This document shows positions 38,555 through 48,095 of a DNA stretch of 64,000 nt, in pieces (the first letter of the stretch is position 1; every line of letters starts with the position of its first letter). A program made the position numbers and the translations under genes. Source of the DNA: Myxococcales bacterium (GTDB lineage Bacteria; Myxococcota_A; Polyangia; Polyangiales; Ga0077539); contig JAEUKH010000011.1 of NCBI GenBank assembly GCA_016792845.1, forward strand, positions 1 through 64,000, in the 5' to 3' direction. Under the pieces are notes generated by a model that saw nothing but the letters and a program-made list of their open reading frames with translations, did not search any database and was not told the origin of the DNA.

Positions 38555-39646
38555 ATGGCCGACCAGCGTGCAGAGGCGACGGCGCCTGAGCGGGTGCTCC
38601 CGGCCTCGATCGGGCGCTACCGGGTGATCGCGCGGCTCGGCGAGGGCGCGATGGGGGTGGTGTACCGCGCGGTCGACCCCGAGCTCGAGCGCGACGTGGC
38701 CGTGAAGGTGCTGCGCACCGACCATCGCTCGGCGTCGAAGGCCCTCTACGAGGCGCGCTTTCGCAACGAGGCCCGGGCCGCGGCGCGCTTCCAGCACCCC
38801 AATGTGGTCACCGTCCATGATGCGGGTCTCGACCCGGTGTACGGGGCCTTTGTGGTGTACGAGCTCATCGTCGGGCGCTCGCTCCGTGCGGCCATCGACG
38901 AGGGGCCGCGGGCGCTCGGCGAGGTGGCGCAGATCGCGCGCTGCGTGGGCGCCGCGCTCACGGCCCTGCACGGCGCCGAGATCATGCACCGCGACATCAA
39001 GCCCGACAACGTGATGCTCGGGCGCGACGGGAGCGTGAAGCTCACGGATTTTGGGGTCGCCCGGGTGCCCGACGCGGCGCTCACCCGTGAGGGGCAATTC
39101 CTCGGGACGCCCGCGTATGCGCCGCCCGAGGCGATCACCCGCGGTGAGTATTCGCCGCGCGGCGATGTGTTCTCGATGGCGGCGGTGCTCTACGAGGCCC
39201 TCACCGGGGTGCGGCCCTTCCCGGGCGAAGACGCCGTGACGGCCTCGTACGCGGTGGTCCACGACGCGCCGTCGCCCCCGACCCGGGTGCGCGAGGGGCT
39301 CCCGCCTGCGGTCGACGCGGTGTTCGCGCGGGGGCTCTCGAAGACCGCGAGCGAGCGGCACGAGAGCGCGGTGCATTTCGGCGAGGCCCTCGCGGTGGCC
39401 CTCGGCGAGAGGCGTCGGAGCGCGGGCCCGGGCGCCGATGAGCCGCTCCCTCGCGGGCTCGTCTCGGCGGTCTTCGTGCTCGCCCTGGCCCTCGTCGGGG
39501 TGCTGGTGTTTTCGCGCGCCCGCGCCGTGCCGAGCGCCCCGTCGGCGCCGGTGACCGCTGACGCAGAGGCGCCCGCACCGGGGCCGCCGACGCGACCGCG
39601 CGGGGCTCGCCCGCGGGCTGCGCCGCGGCGGGTTCACAGCCCTTAA
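38555..39646 (+). CDS. membrane-anchored Ser/Thr protein kinase
   Basis: 363 aa from the ATG at 38555. A Hanks-type kinase domain fills residues 18-285: G-loop RLGEGAMGVVYRA, catalytic Lys in VAVKVL, HRDIKPDNVML, DFGVARV, and APPEAI. A single membrane helix (LVSAVFVLALALVGVLVF) lies near residue 310, with a short Pro/Arg/Ala-rich outer tail and no PASTA or other sensor domain. Myxobacteria carry many such kinases; the FHA regulator at 15960 is one possible class of partner, though not a neighbour. Confidence 0.92.
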   Translation: MADQRAEATAPERVLPASIGRYRVIARLGEGAMGVVYRAVDPELERDVAVKVLRTDHRSASKALYEARFRNEARAAARFQHPNVVTVHDAGLDPVYGAFVVYELIVGRSLRAAIDEGPRALGEVAQIARCVGAALTALHGAEIMHRDIKPDNVMLGRDGSVKLTDFGVARVPDAALTREGQFLGTPAYAPPEAITRGEYSPRGDVFSMAAVLYEALTGVRPFPGEDAVTASYAVVHDAPSPPTRVREGLPPAVDAVFARGLSKTASERHESAVHFGEALAVALGERRRSAGPGADEPLPRGLVSAVFVLALALVGVLVFSRARAVPSAPSAPVTADAEAPAPGPPTRPRGARPRAAPRRVHSP

Positions 39647-39690
39647 ACCCAGGCCGAGAACTTCAGCCAGGGTGGGGCGTCAAAGGGCCG

Positions 39691-40995
39691 ATGCGCGCAC
39701 ACGCCGTCGCCGGGATGGGCTTGGTCATCGGGGTGCTCTGCGGGGTCGCTGCGGCGGCGCAGACCGTGCCCTTCGACGAGGCTGACGGAGACGACACCGG
39801 GGTCGAGACCGGGCGGGGCCGGGTGCCCGCGGCGATGGCCTTCGTGCGGGTCGGGCGACCCCCCGGGGCGCTGCGGAGGGTCTGCGATCTCACGGCCTTT
39901 GGCGGAGCGCTCTACATGGCCGAGGCCAACGCGCCGCTCGGCTCCGACGGCGCGACCCTCGCGCGCTACGACCCCGGCGCCGCCGTCCCCTTCACCCTCG
40001 CCTTCAACTGGAACCGCCCCGGACAGCCCACCTCGGGCGGCGGCGGCGGCCAAGGCTTTCTGCGCGTCCGCGCCATCGACGGTCGGCTCTTCGTGCCCGA
40101 CGCCGACCCGCCCTACGCGGGCTTCGGTCTCGTCGACCCGGGCACCGAGGGCTATGTCTTCGTCTCAGACCGCGACGGCCGCTTCGCGCCGCCGAGAGGG
40201 CCTCGGATGCGGCCTCCAGGCGCGCCTGACCCGAGCGCACGACCCGGGGCAGGGGTGCTGCCAAGGGCCTACCACGTGCTCGACGTGATCGCGTGGCGGG
40301 GCCAGACCCTCGCGTCGACGGGCTCGGTGGGCCCTGGTTCACGGGCGTGGCGCGGCGCGAGCCCCGGGGCCCTCCATGTCGCCGACGCCGACCTCGCGCG
40401 GTGGCGCTACGCGGCGGGCTACCCCGCGCGGGCCGAGGGCGACGTGTGGCGCCTCGGCTACCTCGTCCGCTTCGGCGGGCGGCTCTACGCGGGCCTGCAA
40501 GACTACTTCGGGCGCGAGAGCGCTGACTATCTCAGGGTCGATCCGCCGCCGCCGGGCGAGCCCCTCTCGGCCGCGTGCTTCCACCCGCAGCGCGTGACGC
40601 CCCGCGGGGGCGCTCAGACCTTGCGTTGGTTCGCCCACGGGGGCCGACTCTACTGGGTCGCCTGGGATCGCGCCCTCGGCACGGTCTTGCGAGTGAGCCG
40701 CGACGGGCTCGCGTGGCAGACCCTCGCGGCGCCCGAAGAAGCCGGAGCTCCGAGCGACATCGTGCAGTTTCGCGACGCCCTGGTGGTGCTCACCGAGGGC
40801 GGCCTCTACCGCCTCGACGACACCCGTTGGACCCGCCTCGCCGCCGCCCCGACGGCGCGCATCAACGGCCGCGAACGCCCTGTTTTCGTGGTGAACGACG
40901 TCTTCTGCGCGGCCCCCCTGGCGGTGCTCGATGACACCCTCTACGCAGGCGACCAGCGGAGCGGCGCCCTCTGGCGTCTGCAGGAGATTCGTTGA
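39691..40995 (+). CDS. secreted protein, beta-propeller-like, unknown function
   Basis: 434 aa. The signal peptide ends in GVAAAAQ. The body has repeated strand-rich units (FGGALYMAEANAPLGSDGATLARYDP, FGGRLYAGLQDYFGRESADYLRVDP, HGGRLYWVAWDRALGTVLRVSRDG), consistent with a beta-propeller of about 60-residue blades. No catalytic motif was found. It lies 44 bp after the kinase gene. Confidence 0.65.
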   Translation: MRAHAVAGMGLVIGVLCGVAAAAQTVPFDEADGDDTGVETGRGRVPAAMAFVRVGRPPGALRRVCDLTAFGGALYMAEANAPLGSDGATLARYDPGAAVPFTLAFNWNRPGQPTSGGGGGQGFLRVRAIDGRLFVPDADPPYAGFGLVDPGTEGYVFVSDRDGRFAPPRGPRMRPPGAPDPSARPGAGVLPRAYHVLDVIAWRGQTLASTGSVGPGSRAWRGASPGALHVADADLARWRYAAGYPARAEGDVWRLGYLVRFGGRLYAGLQDYFGRESADYLRVDPPPPGEPLSAACFHPQRVTPRGGAQTLRWFAHGGRLYWVAWDRALGTVLRVSRDGLAWQTLAAPEEAGAPSDIVQFRDALVVLTEGGLYRLDDTRWTRLAAAPTARINGRERPVFVVNDVFCAAPLAVLDDTLYAGDQRSGALWRLQEIR

Positions 40996-41056
40996 ATCGG
41001 TGGGCTTTACTTGCGGTGACAACGCGATAGCTTCGGCCTCGAAGCAGGTGCTTGTG

Positions 41057-43408
41057 ATGCGATCTCCGTTGTCATGGTTGGGTGTTGGTCTTTGTGTGGC
41101 GAGTGTTCTCGCGGGCTGCGCGACGCAGAAGGTCGACCCGGGTGCCGACGACGTCGTTCTCGTGGAGGACACCGGCACGGTCGAGCCCAAAGACAGCGGC
41201 ACCGTGGGCCCTGAAGACACGGGCGCGGTCGAGCCCCAAGACACCGGCACGGTCGAGCCCCTCGATGCGGGCAACGGGCCCTTCGACACGGGCAACGTGA
41301 CGCCCGCCGACACGGGCAACGGGCCCTTCGACACGGGCAACGTGACGCCCGCCGACACGGGCAACGTGACGCCCACCGACACGGGCAACGGCCCCACCTG
41401 CCCGACGGGCTTCACCAACTGCGCGGGGCAGTGCCGACCGCTGCTCCTCGACAGCGCGAACTGCGGAGCGTGCGGCCGGGCGTGCGCCACCGGGCAGCAG
41501 TGCCTCCTCGGCATTTGCAGCTGTTCGAGCGGCACGACCCTCTGCGGCGGGGCCTGCACGAACACCCAGACCGACGGGTCGAACTGCGGGGGCTGCGGCC
41601 GCGCGTGCGCCGCCGGGCAGCAGTGCATCGCGGGGGCCTGCCAGGTGGTCTGCGCGTCGGGGCAGACCATGTGCGCGGGGGCCTGCGTCAACACCCAGAG
41701 CGACGCGAACCACTGCGGCGGGTGCGGCGTGGCGTGCTTGAACGGGGCGATGTGTACGGGCGGGGCCTGCGTGGGCGGCGACGTCTCGGGGCCGACCTTC
41801 CAGGTGGTGGCGCCGCGGGCCGAGGGCTGCCGCGTCTCGGCCTCGCATGACAGCGTGACGGGCGACGATCGCGGCGGCATCGCGATGGGGTCGAGCCGGT
41901 TGTTTTACACGGGCGACACGGCCACCGGCAGCTTCGACCCTGACACCCTCGGGGGCGTCACGAGCGCGGGCCGCATCTACGACGGGCTCGTGACCAACTT
42001 CCGCTCAGGCCAGGTGTTCACCCTCGCGGTGGGCACGACGCCGCTCGGCCAGACCGGCGGTCGCGTCGACGGGTTGATCGAGCTGAACCCCACCACCGGG
42101 GCGCTCGGCACCAACCGCATCGCGCTCTCGCCGCCCATCACCGTGCCCTCGGCCTCGGGTCAGAGCGGCATCTTCTCGGGATGGGATCGCGCCGTCATCC
42201 TCACCGGGGGCCGCGCGTACAACGTCAACCTCGTCAACGGCGGCACCACGAACCTCGGGGCGGTGACCTTCCCGACCGACGCGCAACGGTGTGAAAACTG
42301 GGCGGTTTGGGGCTTCTCAGAGTTCTTCAACAACGCCGTCCACGTCGCCTACGTGCGGAATAACAACAGCATCGCCCGCATGCGCCTCCCTGACGGCATG
42401 GTGAGCGACCTCGCGATCTTCACGGGCCTCGCAGACATGTGCTCGATCACGCTGAGCCCGCAGCGCCGTCGGTGGTACTACCACGCCGAGCTCACGACGC
42501 AGTTTGGGCCCGGCATCGAGACCGTGGGCTACTGCGACGCGGTGATCAACGGCCCCGCCACGACCTGCCCGAGCCCGCTCTCGCTCTGCTCGAACTTCTG
42601 CCGCGACCTGCGCAGCGACAGCGCCAACTGCGGGGCCTGCGGGCGCGGGTGCCCGACCGGTCAGGTGTGCGCCAACAGCGCGTGCACCTCGCCGTGCCCG
42701 AGCGGCCAGACGCAGTGCGGCGGCGCGTGCGTCGATCTCCAGTCGAACAGCGCGAACTGCGGCGAGTGCGGCCGCGCCTGCATCGGCGGCCAGTTCTGCG
42801 CCGCGGGCAACTGCCAGGGCGGCAACCGCTACACCCGCTCGAACTCGCCCGCGAGCTTTGTGAACGCGTGCTCGCTGCCGGGGGTGACCCGGGTGCTCGC
42901 CTCGACCGACGACGGCATGGCCGCGTCGACGGTGCCCTTCGCGTTTCGCTTTTGGGGCACGGCCTACAACGCCGGGCAGCGCATCGCCGTCTCGACCAAC
43001 GGCTGGGCCTCGCTCACCTACACCGGCACGACCTCGTGGCTCGGGCTCCCGACGCCGCCGAGCGCCGTCGAGCCGAACGCGCTCTTCGCGGTCTACAACG
43101 ACGACCTGCGCACCAACGCGGCGGGCGTCTGCATCGCCACCACGGGCGCGAGCCCCGACCGCCGCTTCGTCATCGAGTGGGCCAACATCTCGACCTTCGG
43201 CAGCTCGAACCAGATGGATTTCGAGCTCGTCTTGCACGAGTCGACGGGCATCATCGACATGCTCTACGCCTCGATGACGGGGGCCGAGACCGCGATCGTG
43301 GCCCTCGAAAATCAGACCGGCTCGCTCGCGGTCGGCGGCTGCCCGAACGGCACCGCGAGCTGCACCCTGCCGTCGAACACCGCGAGCCGGTTTACGCCCT
43401 CGCCCTGA
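41057..43408 (+). CDS. large Cys-rich-module lipoprotein
   Basis: 783 aa from the ATG at 41057. The lipobox is VLAGC. An Asp-Thr-Gly repeat linker (DTGTVEPxD, DTGNVTPAD) runs to about residue 110. Then come Cys modules of about 35 residues (CGACGRACATGQQC, CGGCGRACAAGQQC), a globular domain with VTGDDRGGIAMGSSRLFYTGD and MCSITLSPQRRRWYY, two more Cys modules, and a C-terminal domain of about 190 residues (SLPGVTRVLASTDDGMAASTVPFAFRFWGT...). The gene downstream encodes a shorter protein with the same Cys modules and central domain. Confidence 0.75.
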   Translation: MRSPLSWLGVGLCVASVLAGCATQKVDPGADDVVLVEDTGTVEPKDSGTVGPEDTGAVEPQDTGTVEPLDAGNGPFDTGNVTPADTGNGPFDTGNVTPADTGNVTPTDTGNGPTCPTGFTNCAGQCRPLLLDSANCGACGRACATGQQCLLGICSCSSGTTLCGGACTNTQTDGSNCGGCGRACAAGQQCIAGACQVVCASGQTMCAGACVNTQSDANHCGGCGVACLNGAMCTGGACVGGDVSGPTFQVVAPRAEGCRVSASHDSVTGDDRGGIAMGSSRLFYTGDTATGSFDPDTLGGVTSAGRIYDGLVTNFRSGQVFTLAVGTTPLGQTGGRVDGLIELNPTTGALGTNRIALSPPITVPSASGQSGIFSGWDRAVILTGGRAYNVNLVNGGTTNLGAVTFPTDAQRCENWAVWGFSEFFNNAVHVAYVRNNNSIARMRLPDGMVSDLAIFTGLADMCSITLSPQRRRWYYHAELTTQFGPGIETVGYCDAVINGPATTCPSPLSLCSNFCRDLRSDSANCGACGRGCPTGQVCANSACTSPCPSGQTQCGGACVDLQSNSANCGECGRACIGGQFCAAGNCQGGNRYTRSNSPASFVNACSLPGVTRVLASTDDGMAASTVPFAFRFWGTAYNAGQRIAVSTNGWASLTYTGTTSWLGLPTPPSAVEPNALFAVYNDDLRTNAAGVCIATTGASPDRRFVIEWANISTFGSSNQMDFELVLHESTGIIDMLYASMTGAETAIVALENQTGSLAVGGCPNGTASCTLPSNTASRFTPSP

Positions 43409-43480
43409 GCGCACCCGCGCGAGATCGCACGTTCGAGAGTTGCGGCGGCGCGGCCCCCGTGCTCACCCTCTCGGATCATC

Positions 43481-44998
43481 ATGCGCGCTTGCATCAAACC
43501 TACCTTGCTCGTTGCCTCGCTCCTCGCCGCTTGCGGCGGCCGCACCATCAGCGATGAGTACCGTGACGCGGGGCCCGAGACCGACGCGCCGGTACTCGTC
43601 GACCGGGTGACGCCGGGCGACGACGTGCCCGTCACGCCCCCCGATGTGGTGACCCCCGACGTGCCCGTCGCGCCGCCCGACGTGGTGCGCCCCTGCGGGC
43701 CCGGCGCCGTGTCGTGCGGGGGCGTGTGTCGCGACGTCACCCGCGACCCGAGCCACTGCGGTCGTTGCAACAACGCGTGCCCCGACGGGGCCATGTGCAG
43801 CAACGGCGCCTGTGTCGCGCTCTGTCGCCCCGGCAGCGTGCCCTGCGGGGGGCGCTGCGTCGACCTGCTCACCGACACGTCACACTGCGGGGCCTGCGGG
43901 CGCCGTTGCGGCGACGGCTTCGCGTGCCTCATGGGCAATTGTACGGGCGAGCCCTGCCCGCCGGGCCTTCAGAACTGCGGCGAGGGCTGCGTGAGCCTCC
44001 GCGACGACCCGTCGAACTGCGGGGCCTGCGGGGTGAGCTGCGGCGAGGGCCCTTGCGTCGCCGGGCGCTGCGCCCCGCCCGCCTGCCCGTCGGGGACGGC
44101 GGCCTGCACCGCCGACGGCGCCTGCACCGACCTGCTCATCACGCGCAACCACTGCGGTCGCTGCAACAACCGCTGCCCCGACGCGCAGTCATGCCTCGGC
44201 GGGAGCTGCCGCAACACCATGACCCGCCTCCCGGGGCCCGTGTTTCGGGTGAACTCGCTCTCGGCCGACCGCTGCATCGCCGTCGAGCACGCCATGCTCA
44301 CCGGAGACGACCGCGGCGGGATCGCGGCCAACGCCGACGTGGCGGTGTACGTCGGCGACGAGTCTCTCGCGATGTTCTCTCCGCGCGGCGGGCTCACGGC
44401 CGAGCGGCGCGTGGGCGAATACGGCTACCCCGTGAGCGACCTCCGCTCAGGGCGGATCTACCTCCTCGGCGACGCCCGGGCCCCCTTGCCGCTCGCCGCG
44501 CAGGTGCCGCTGACGGTGAGCGTGCTCTGGCTCCTCGGGCCCGCGGGCGAGCTCGTCGGTCGCACGATGCTGAGCGAGCCGATCTCGCTCCGTTCGAGCA
44601 ACACGCCGATCGGCATCTACGCGGGGTATGGGCGCGTGGTGCTCCACGACGACGTGGCGCTCTATGACATCGACCCGAGCAACGGAAGCGTGCGCGTGGT
44701 GGCCTACTCGGGCTTCTCGGGCCGCATGCAGTGCGAGACCAACGCCACCTGGGGCGTGGTCGAGAGCGACGGCAACGACATCGCGCTCCTCGCGGTCACC
44801 TCGTCGACCACGATCTCGCGCCACGATCGCGTGAGCGGCCGCATCAGCCAGGCCTTCACCTTCCAGAACCTCAGCGACATGTGCTCGTTCACCGTGGTGC
44901 CCTCGCTCGGCCGCTGGGTGTTTCACCACGAGGGCCGCAGCCAGTTTCGCACCGGCGACGAGACCATCGGCACCTGCCTCGCCACCTTCGGCATGTGA
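43481..44998 (+). CDS. Cys-rich-module lipoprotein, paralogue of the preceding gene
   Basis: 505 aa. Lipobox LLAAC, then a Val/Pro/Asp linker and five Cys modules (HCGRCNNACPDGAMC, HCGACGRRCGDGFAC, NCGACGVSCGEGPC, HCGRCNNRCPDAQSC). The C-terminal domain (VFRVNSLSADRCIAVEHAMLTGDDRGGIAANADVAVYVGDE ... MCSFTVVPSLGRWVFHHEGRSQF) is clearly related to the central domain of 41057-43408. It lacks that protein's second Cys block and C-terminal domain. 72 bp separate the two genes. Confidence 0.75.
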   Translation: MRACIKPTLLVASLLAACGGRTISDEYRDAGPETDAPVLVDRVTPGDDVPVTPPDVVTPDVPVAPPDVVRPCGPGAVSCGGVCRDVTRDPSHCGRCNNACPDGAMCSNGACVALCRPGSVPCGGRCVDLLTDTSHCGACGRRCGDGFACLMGNCTGEPCPPGLQNCGEGCVSLRDDPSNCGACGVSCGEGPCVAGRCAPPACPSGTAACTADGACTDLLITRNHCGRCNNRCPDAQSCLGGSCRNTMTRLPGPVFRVNSLSADRCIAVEHAMLTGDDRGGIAANADVAVYVGDESLAMFSPRGGLTAERRVGEYGYPVSDLRSGRIYLLGDARAPLPLAAQVPLTVSVLWLLGPAGELVGRTMLSEPISLRSSNTPIGIYAGYGRVVLHDDVALYDIDPSNGSVRVVAYSGFSGRMQCETNATWGVVESDGNDIALLAVTSSTTISRHDRVSGRISQAFTFQNLSDMCSFTVVPSLGRWVFHHEGRSQFRTGDETIGTCLATFGM

Positions 44999-45144
44999 TG
45001 GCCGTGCATCTTGTGCCAAGTTGAGTCACGCTCGCCCCGTCGTTGACCGCCGGCGCGGGGCTTCGTCGGGGCCCTCGGCGCGCCCGGGGCCTCGTCGAGG
45101 AGGGTGCAATTCCGGGCCGACTCGTTCACACTGGAGCGGCCGAG

Positions 45145-46587
45145 ATGATCGACGCGATGCGCCTCCGACGCGGCCTCTTTGCGGGGCTCACGATGTTTGG
45201 TGTCGGCCTCGGCTCGGGGGGGCCGGTCGGCGCGCAGCCTCGGCCCCGCGCGGGGGCGGTTGGGGCGGCGCCGCGTGAGGCGGGGGGCCAGGCCGCGGCG
45301 CTCTCGCGGGCCTTCGCCGAGACGGCCTCGCGGGTGTTGCCTTCGGTGGTGGCGCTCTACGTCGAGCTCGGCCCGCGGCAGGGCGCAGTGCTCGAAGAGA
45401 CCAACGGCTTCTGGGGCGCGCCGCCGCAAGACGCGCAGCGCCGCAGCGGCTCGGGCTCCGGGGTGATCTTGCGCGGCGACGGGGTGATCCTCACGAACAA
45501 CCACGTCGTCGACGAGGCGACGCGGATTCGGGTGCGGCTCCACGACGGGCGCACCTTCCCCGCGCGGGTGCTCGGCGTCGACCCGGCCACCGACCTCGCG
45601 GTGCTGAAGATCGAAGCGACGGGCCTCTCGGCGGCGCGGCTCGGCGACAGCGACGCGGCCTCGGTGGGCGAGTTCGTGCTCGCCATCGGCGCGCCCTTCG
45701 GCCTCGAAGCCACGGTGACCCACGGCGTGCTCTCGGCGATGGGCCGCGGCGGCCTCGGGGTGAACCTCATCGAAGATTATTTGCAGACCGACGCGAGCAT
45801 CAACCCCGGCAACTCGGGGGGCGCCCTGGTCAACCTTCGCGGCGAGCTCCTCGGCGTCAACACCATGGTGGTAGGGCGCGGGCAGGGGATCGGCTTCGCC
45901 GTGCCCGTACAGATCGCGCGCTGGGTGGCCGAGCAGATCGTCGCCCGGGGCCGCGTCACCCGCGGCTGGATCGGCGTCAGCGTGCAAGACCTCAGCCCCG
46001 ACCTCGCGGCGCTCGGCGCGCCCGGCTCAGGCGCCCTGGTCAACGTCGTCGACCCTCGGGGCCCGGCCCACGCCGCGGGGCTGCGGGTGGGCGACGTGAT
46101 CGTGTCGATCGATCAGCTCACGGTCAGAAATCGCCACGACGTGCTGCGCGGCATCGCCTCGCGCGCGGTGGGCGATGCGCTCTCGGTGGTGGTCTCGCGC
46201 GGGCGAACCCGAGAGACCCTGCGCATCACCGCGTCGCTCCGGCCCGGCGAGGCGCCCCCTGCGAGCGGCCCTCCGCCCGGCCCCGCGAGCGACCCGCGGC
46301 CCCGCGATTTCGGCATGCGCATCGACGCCGTGCCGCCCTTTCTGGCCCAGCGGCTCGGCCTCGAAGGCGCCGCGGCGGTGGTCATCGTCGAGGTGCTCCG
46401 CGGGGGCGCCGCCGACCGCGCGGGGCTTCGCCCGGGTGACGTGATCCTTCAGGCCGACGGGCAGCCCGCCCGAGACACCGACGTCGTCGTCGAGGCGGCC
46501 CGCGACGGGCGCGCCGTGCTGCTCATCCGGCGCGGCGCCCTGCAAGAGTTCGTGGGGCTGGAGATCGCCACTGGGGCTGTGCCATGA
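45145..46587 (+). CDS. HtrA/DegQ-type periplasmic serine protease
   Basis: 480 aa from the ATG at 45145 (GGAG 10 bases upstream); an ATG four codons later also fits. A signal peptide ends near VGAQ. The trypsin-like triad is visible: His in TNNHVVDE, Asp in ATDLAVLK, Ser in NPGNSGGAL. Two PDZ domains follow (RGWIGVSVQDLSPDL...GLRVGDVIVSID and AVVIVEVLRGGAADRAGLRPGDVIL). It degrades or refolds damaged envelope proteins in the family. It overlaps the next gene by 4 bases. Confidence 0.92.
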   Translation: MIDAMRLRRGLFAGLTMFGVGLGSGGPVGAQPRPRAGAVGAAPREAGGQAAALSRAFAETASRVLPSVVALYVELGPRQGAVLEETNGFWGAPPQDAQRRSGSGSGVILRGDGVILTNNHVVDEATRIRVRLHDGRTFPARVLGVDPATDLAVLKIEATGLSAARLGDSDAASVGEFVLAIGAPFGLEATVTHGVLSAMGRGGLGVNLIEDYLQTDASINPGNSGGALVNLRGELLGVNTMVVGRGQGIGFAVPVQIARWVAEQIVARGRVTRGWIGVSVQDLSPDLAALGAPGSGALVNVVDPRGPAHAAGLRVGDVIVSIDQLTVRNRHDVLRGIASRAVGDALSVVVSRGRTRETLRITASLRPGEAPPASGPPPGPASDPRPRDFGMRIDAVPPFLAQRLGLEGAAAVVIVEVLRGGAADRAGLRPGDVILQADGQPARDTDVVVEAARDGRAVLLIRRGALQEFVGLEIATGAVP

Positions 46588-47858
46588 TGTGCCGTTTTGC
46601 GCTCGCGGTCGGAGTGTTCGGGGCCCTCGGGTTCGGGCTCGGGGCTTGCCTTGAGAGCGCGCCGGAGCCCGCGCCGCGGTACGTCTTCGCCGAGCCGAGG
46701 GTGGTGTGGCAGCGGAGCGACGGCGCGGTGGGCGATGTGTTCCTCGTCGATGCGGGGGCGGGCGAGCGCTTCATCGCGGCGGCGACCCGCGGGAGCGACG
46801 GCCGCGACCAGGTGCAGCTCTTGACTCGCGACGGCACGGCGTGGAGCGCGCCGGTGCCCTTGGTGCGCCCTGCGGGGGCCGAGCGCGAGCGGCTCGGGTG
46901 GGTGACGCAGTACCCCGCCCCGGCGCTGTTCTCGGTGGCCTCGGGCGCCTTCGGGAGCGGGGTCTTCGTGCGCCGTTGGGTCAACCGCAGCTGGCAGCCG
47001 CCGGAGCCCGTGACCCAGCTCTCGGGCGAGCGCGTCGACGCGCTGCGGGCGGCGGTGGGCGGCGGCGGCGGCGAGGGCGGGGCGCGGCTCCATGTGGTCT
47101 ACAGCGACAGCCGGATGACCCCCGCAGGGTGCGCGACGGGCGGTCTCATCCTGCGCCACCGGGTGTGGTCGAACGGCGGGTGGAGCGCCCCGCGCACGGT
47201 GGTGGCGGCCTGTACGGTGACCCAGTTCGCCTTCGCGGTTCAGCCCGGCGCGCTCGACCCGCTGATGGTGACCTTCGTGGGCGCTCCGGCGGGGGGCGCG
47301 GCGGGGGGCGTCGACGGCGCCGCGGCGCTCTACGGGGTGCCCTCGGCGACGGGGCTCCCGGCCGAGTTTCAGCAGCCGTATCGCATCGTCGGGGGGACGA
47401 GCCGGTCGACCGAGCTGGTGGCGGCGGCGGGCGGGCGCTTCGTGGCCACCTGGCACTACGAGGGCAGCGCCGAGATGCCCCAGCGGCGCGCGGCCATCGC
47501 GGCCTACGACCCGAGCCGCCAGGTGTGGGATCGGCCCAACGTGAGCTGGTTCTATTCGAGCGTGGCGCCCTTCCCGTTGGCGCTCTCGGGGGCCGGGGTG
47601 TTGGGCTTCGGGGGCGAGACCGACGCGCTTTTTCCGCGGCTCGCGGTGTGGCGCTGGCTGAGCGCCGGCGACCCCGTGGTCGACCGCTCGCGGGTGGCCC
47701 AAAGCGCGGGCACGCCGAGCTCGCTCCGCTTGATCGTTCAGAGCGACCAGCGCCTCGGGGCGGTGTGGGTCGAGGCCCTCGGCAGCGCGGGCACCCAGCG
47801 GGTGCTCTACGCCGAGAGCGCGGCGGTGGGCGCGGCGACGCGCGACGCGGGGCTCTAG
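46584..47858 (+). CDS. lipoprotein, propeller-like, co-transcribed with HtrA protease
   Basis: 424 aa. The signal sequence ends in the lipobox GLGAC. Strand-rich repeats (GDVFLVDAGAGERFIAAATRGSDGRDQVQLL, ARLHVVYSDSRMTPAGC, GRFVATWHYEGSAEMPQ, RLGAVWVEALGSAGTQRVLYAE) resemble a sialidase/BNR-like or other propeller fold without catalytic residues that can be assigned. The ATGA overlap shows coupling to the protease. The TAG stop is fused to the MITE-like element copy 2. Confidence 0.65.
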   Translation: MMCRFALAVGVFGALGFGLGACLESAPEPAPRYVFAEPRVVWQRSDGAVGDVFLVDAGAGERFIAAATRGSDGRDQVQLLTRDGTAWSAPVPLVRPAGAERERLGWVTQYPAPALFSVASGAFGSGVFVRRWVNRSWQPPEPVTQLSGERVDALRAAVGGGGGEGGARLHVVYSDSRMTPAGCATGGLILRHRVWSNGGWSAPRTVVAACTVTQFAFAVQPGALDPLMVTFVGAPAGGAAGGVDGAAALYGVPSATGLPAEFQQPYRIVGGTSRSTELVAAAGGRFVATWHYEGSAEMPQRRAAIAAYDPSRQVWDRPNVSWFYSSVAPFPLALSGAGVLGFGGETDALFPRLAVWRWLSAGDPVVDRSRVAQSAGTPSSLRLIVQSDQRLGAVWVEALGSAGTQRVLYAESAAVGAATRDAGL

Positions 47859-48014
47859 AGACGCGCCGAAGTCGTCTCCCGTCGCCCCACTTTAGGTCCG
47901 CGGCGCGCTGCTGTGTTGCCGGGTCTCGACGGGCCAACAGCCCGTCTTCGCCCCGTCGCCTTGCAGCACTTGCGCCCCTTCGCGGTGCTCGGTCCGACGA
48001 CTTGGTCGCGTCTC
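47858..48014 (+). repeat. MITE-like element, copy 2 (complete)
   Basis: About 157 bp bounded by imperfect terminal inverted repeats: GAGACGCGCCGAAGTCGTC at 47858-47876 and its near reverse complement at 47996-48014 (17 of 19 match). An internal hairpin GACGGGC-CAACA-GCCCGTC lies near 47927-47945. It encodes nothing. It matches bases 1-136 in the opposite orientation at about 96%. Confidence 0.8.
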
Positions 48015-48095
48015 TTGTAGACTGAAAGCGCCGATGTTTCCGTAGAGGCGTTGCGGCACTTCTCGGGCCGCGCGGGGGCTGCTATCGGTGGCCGC

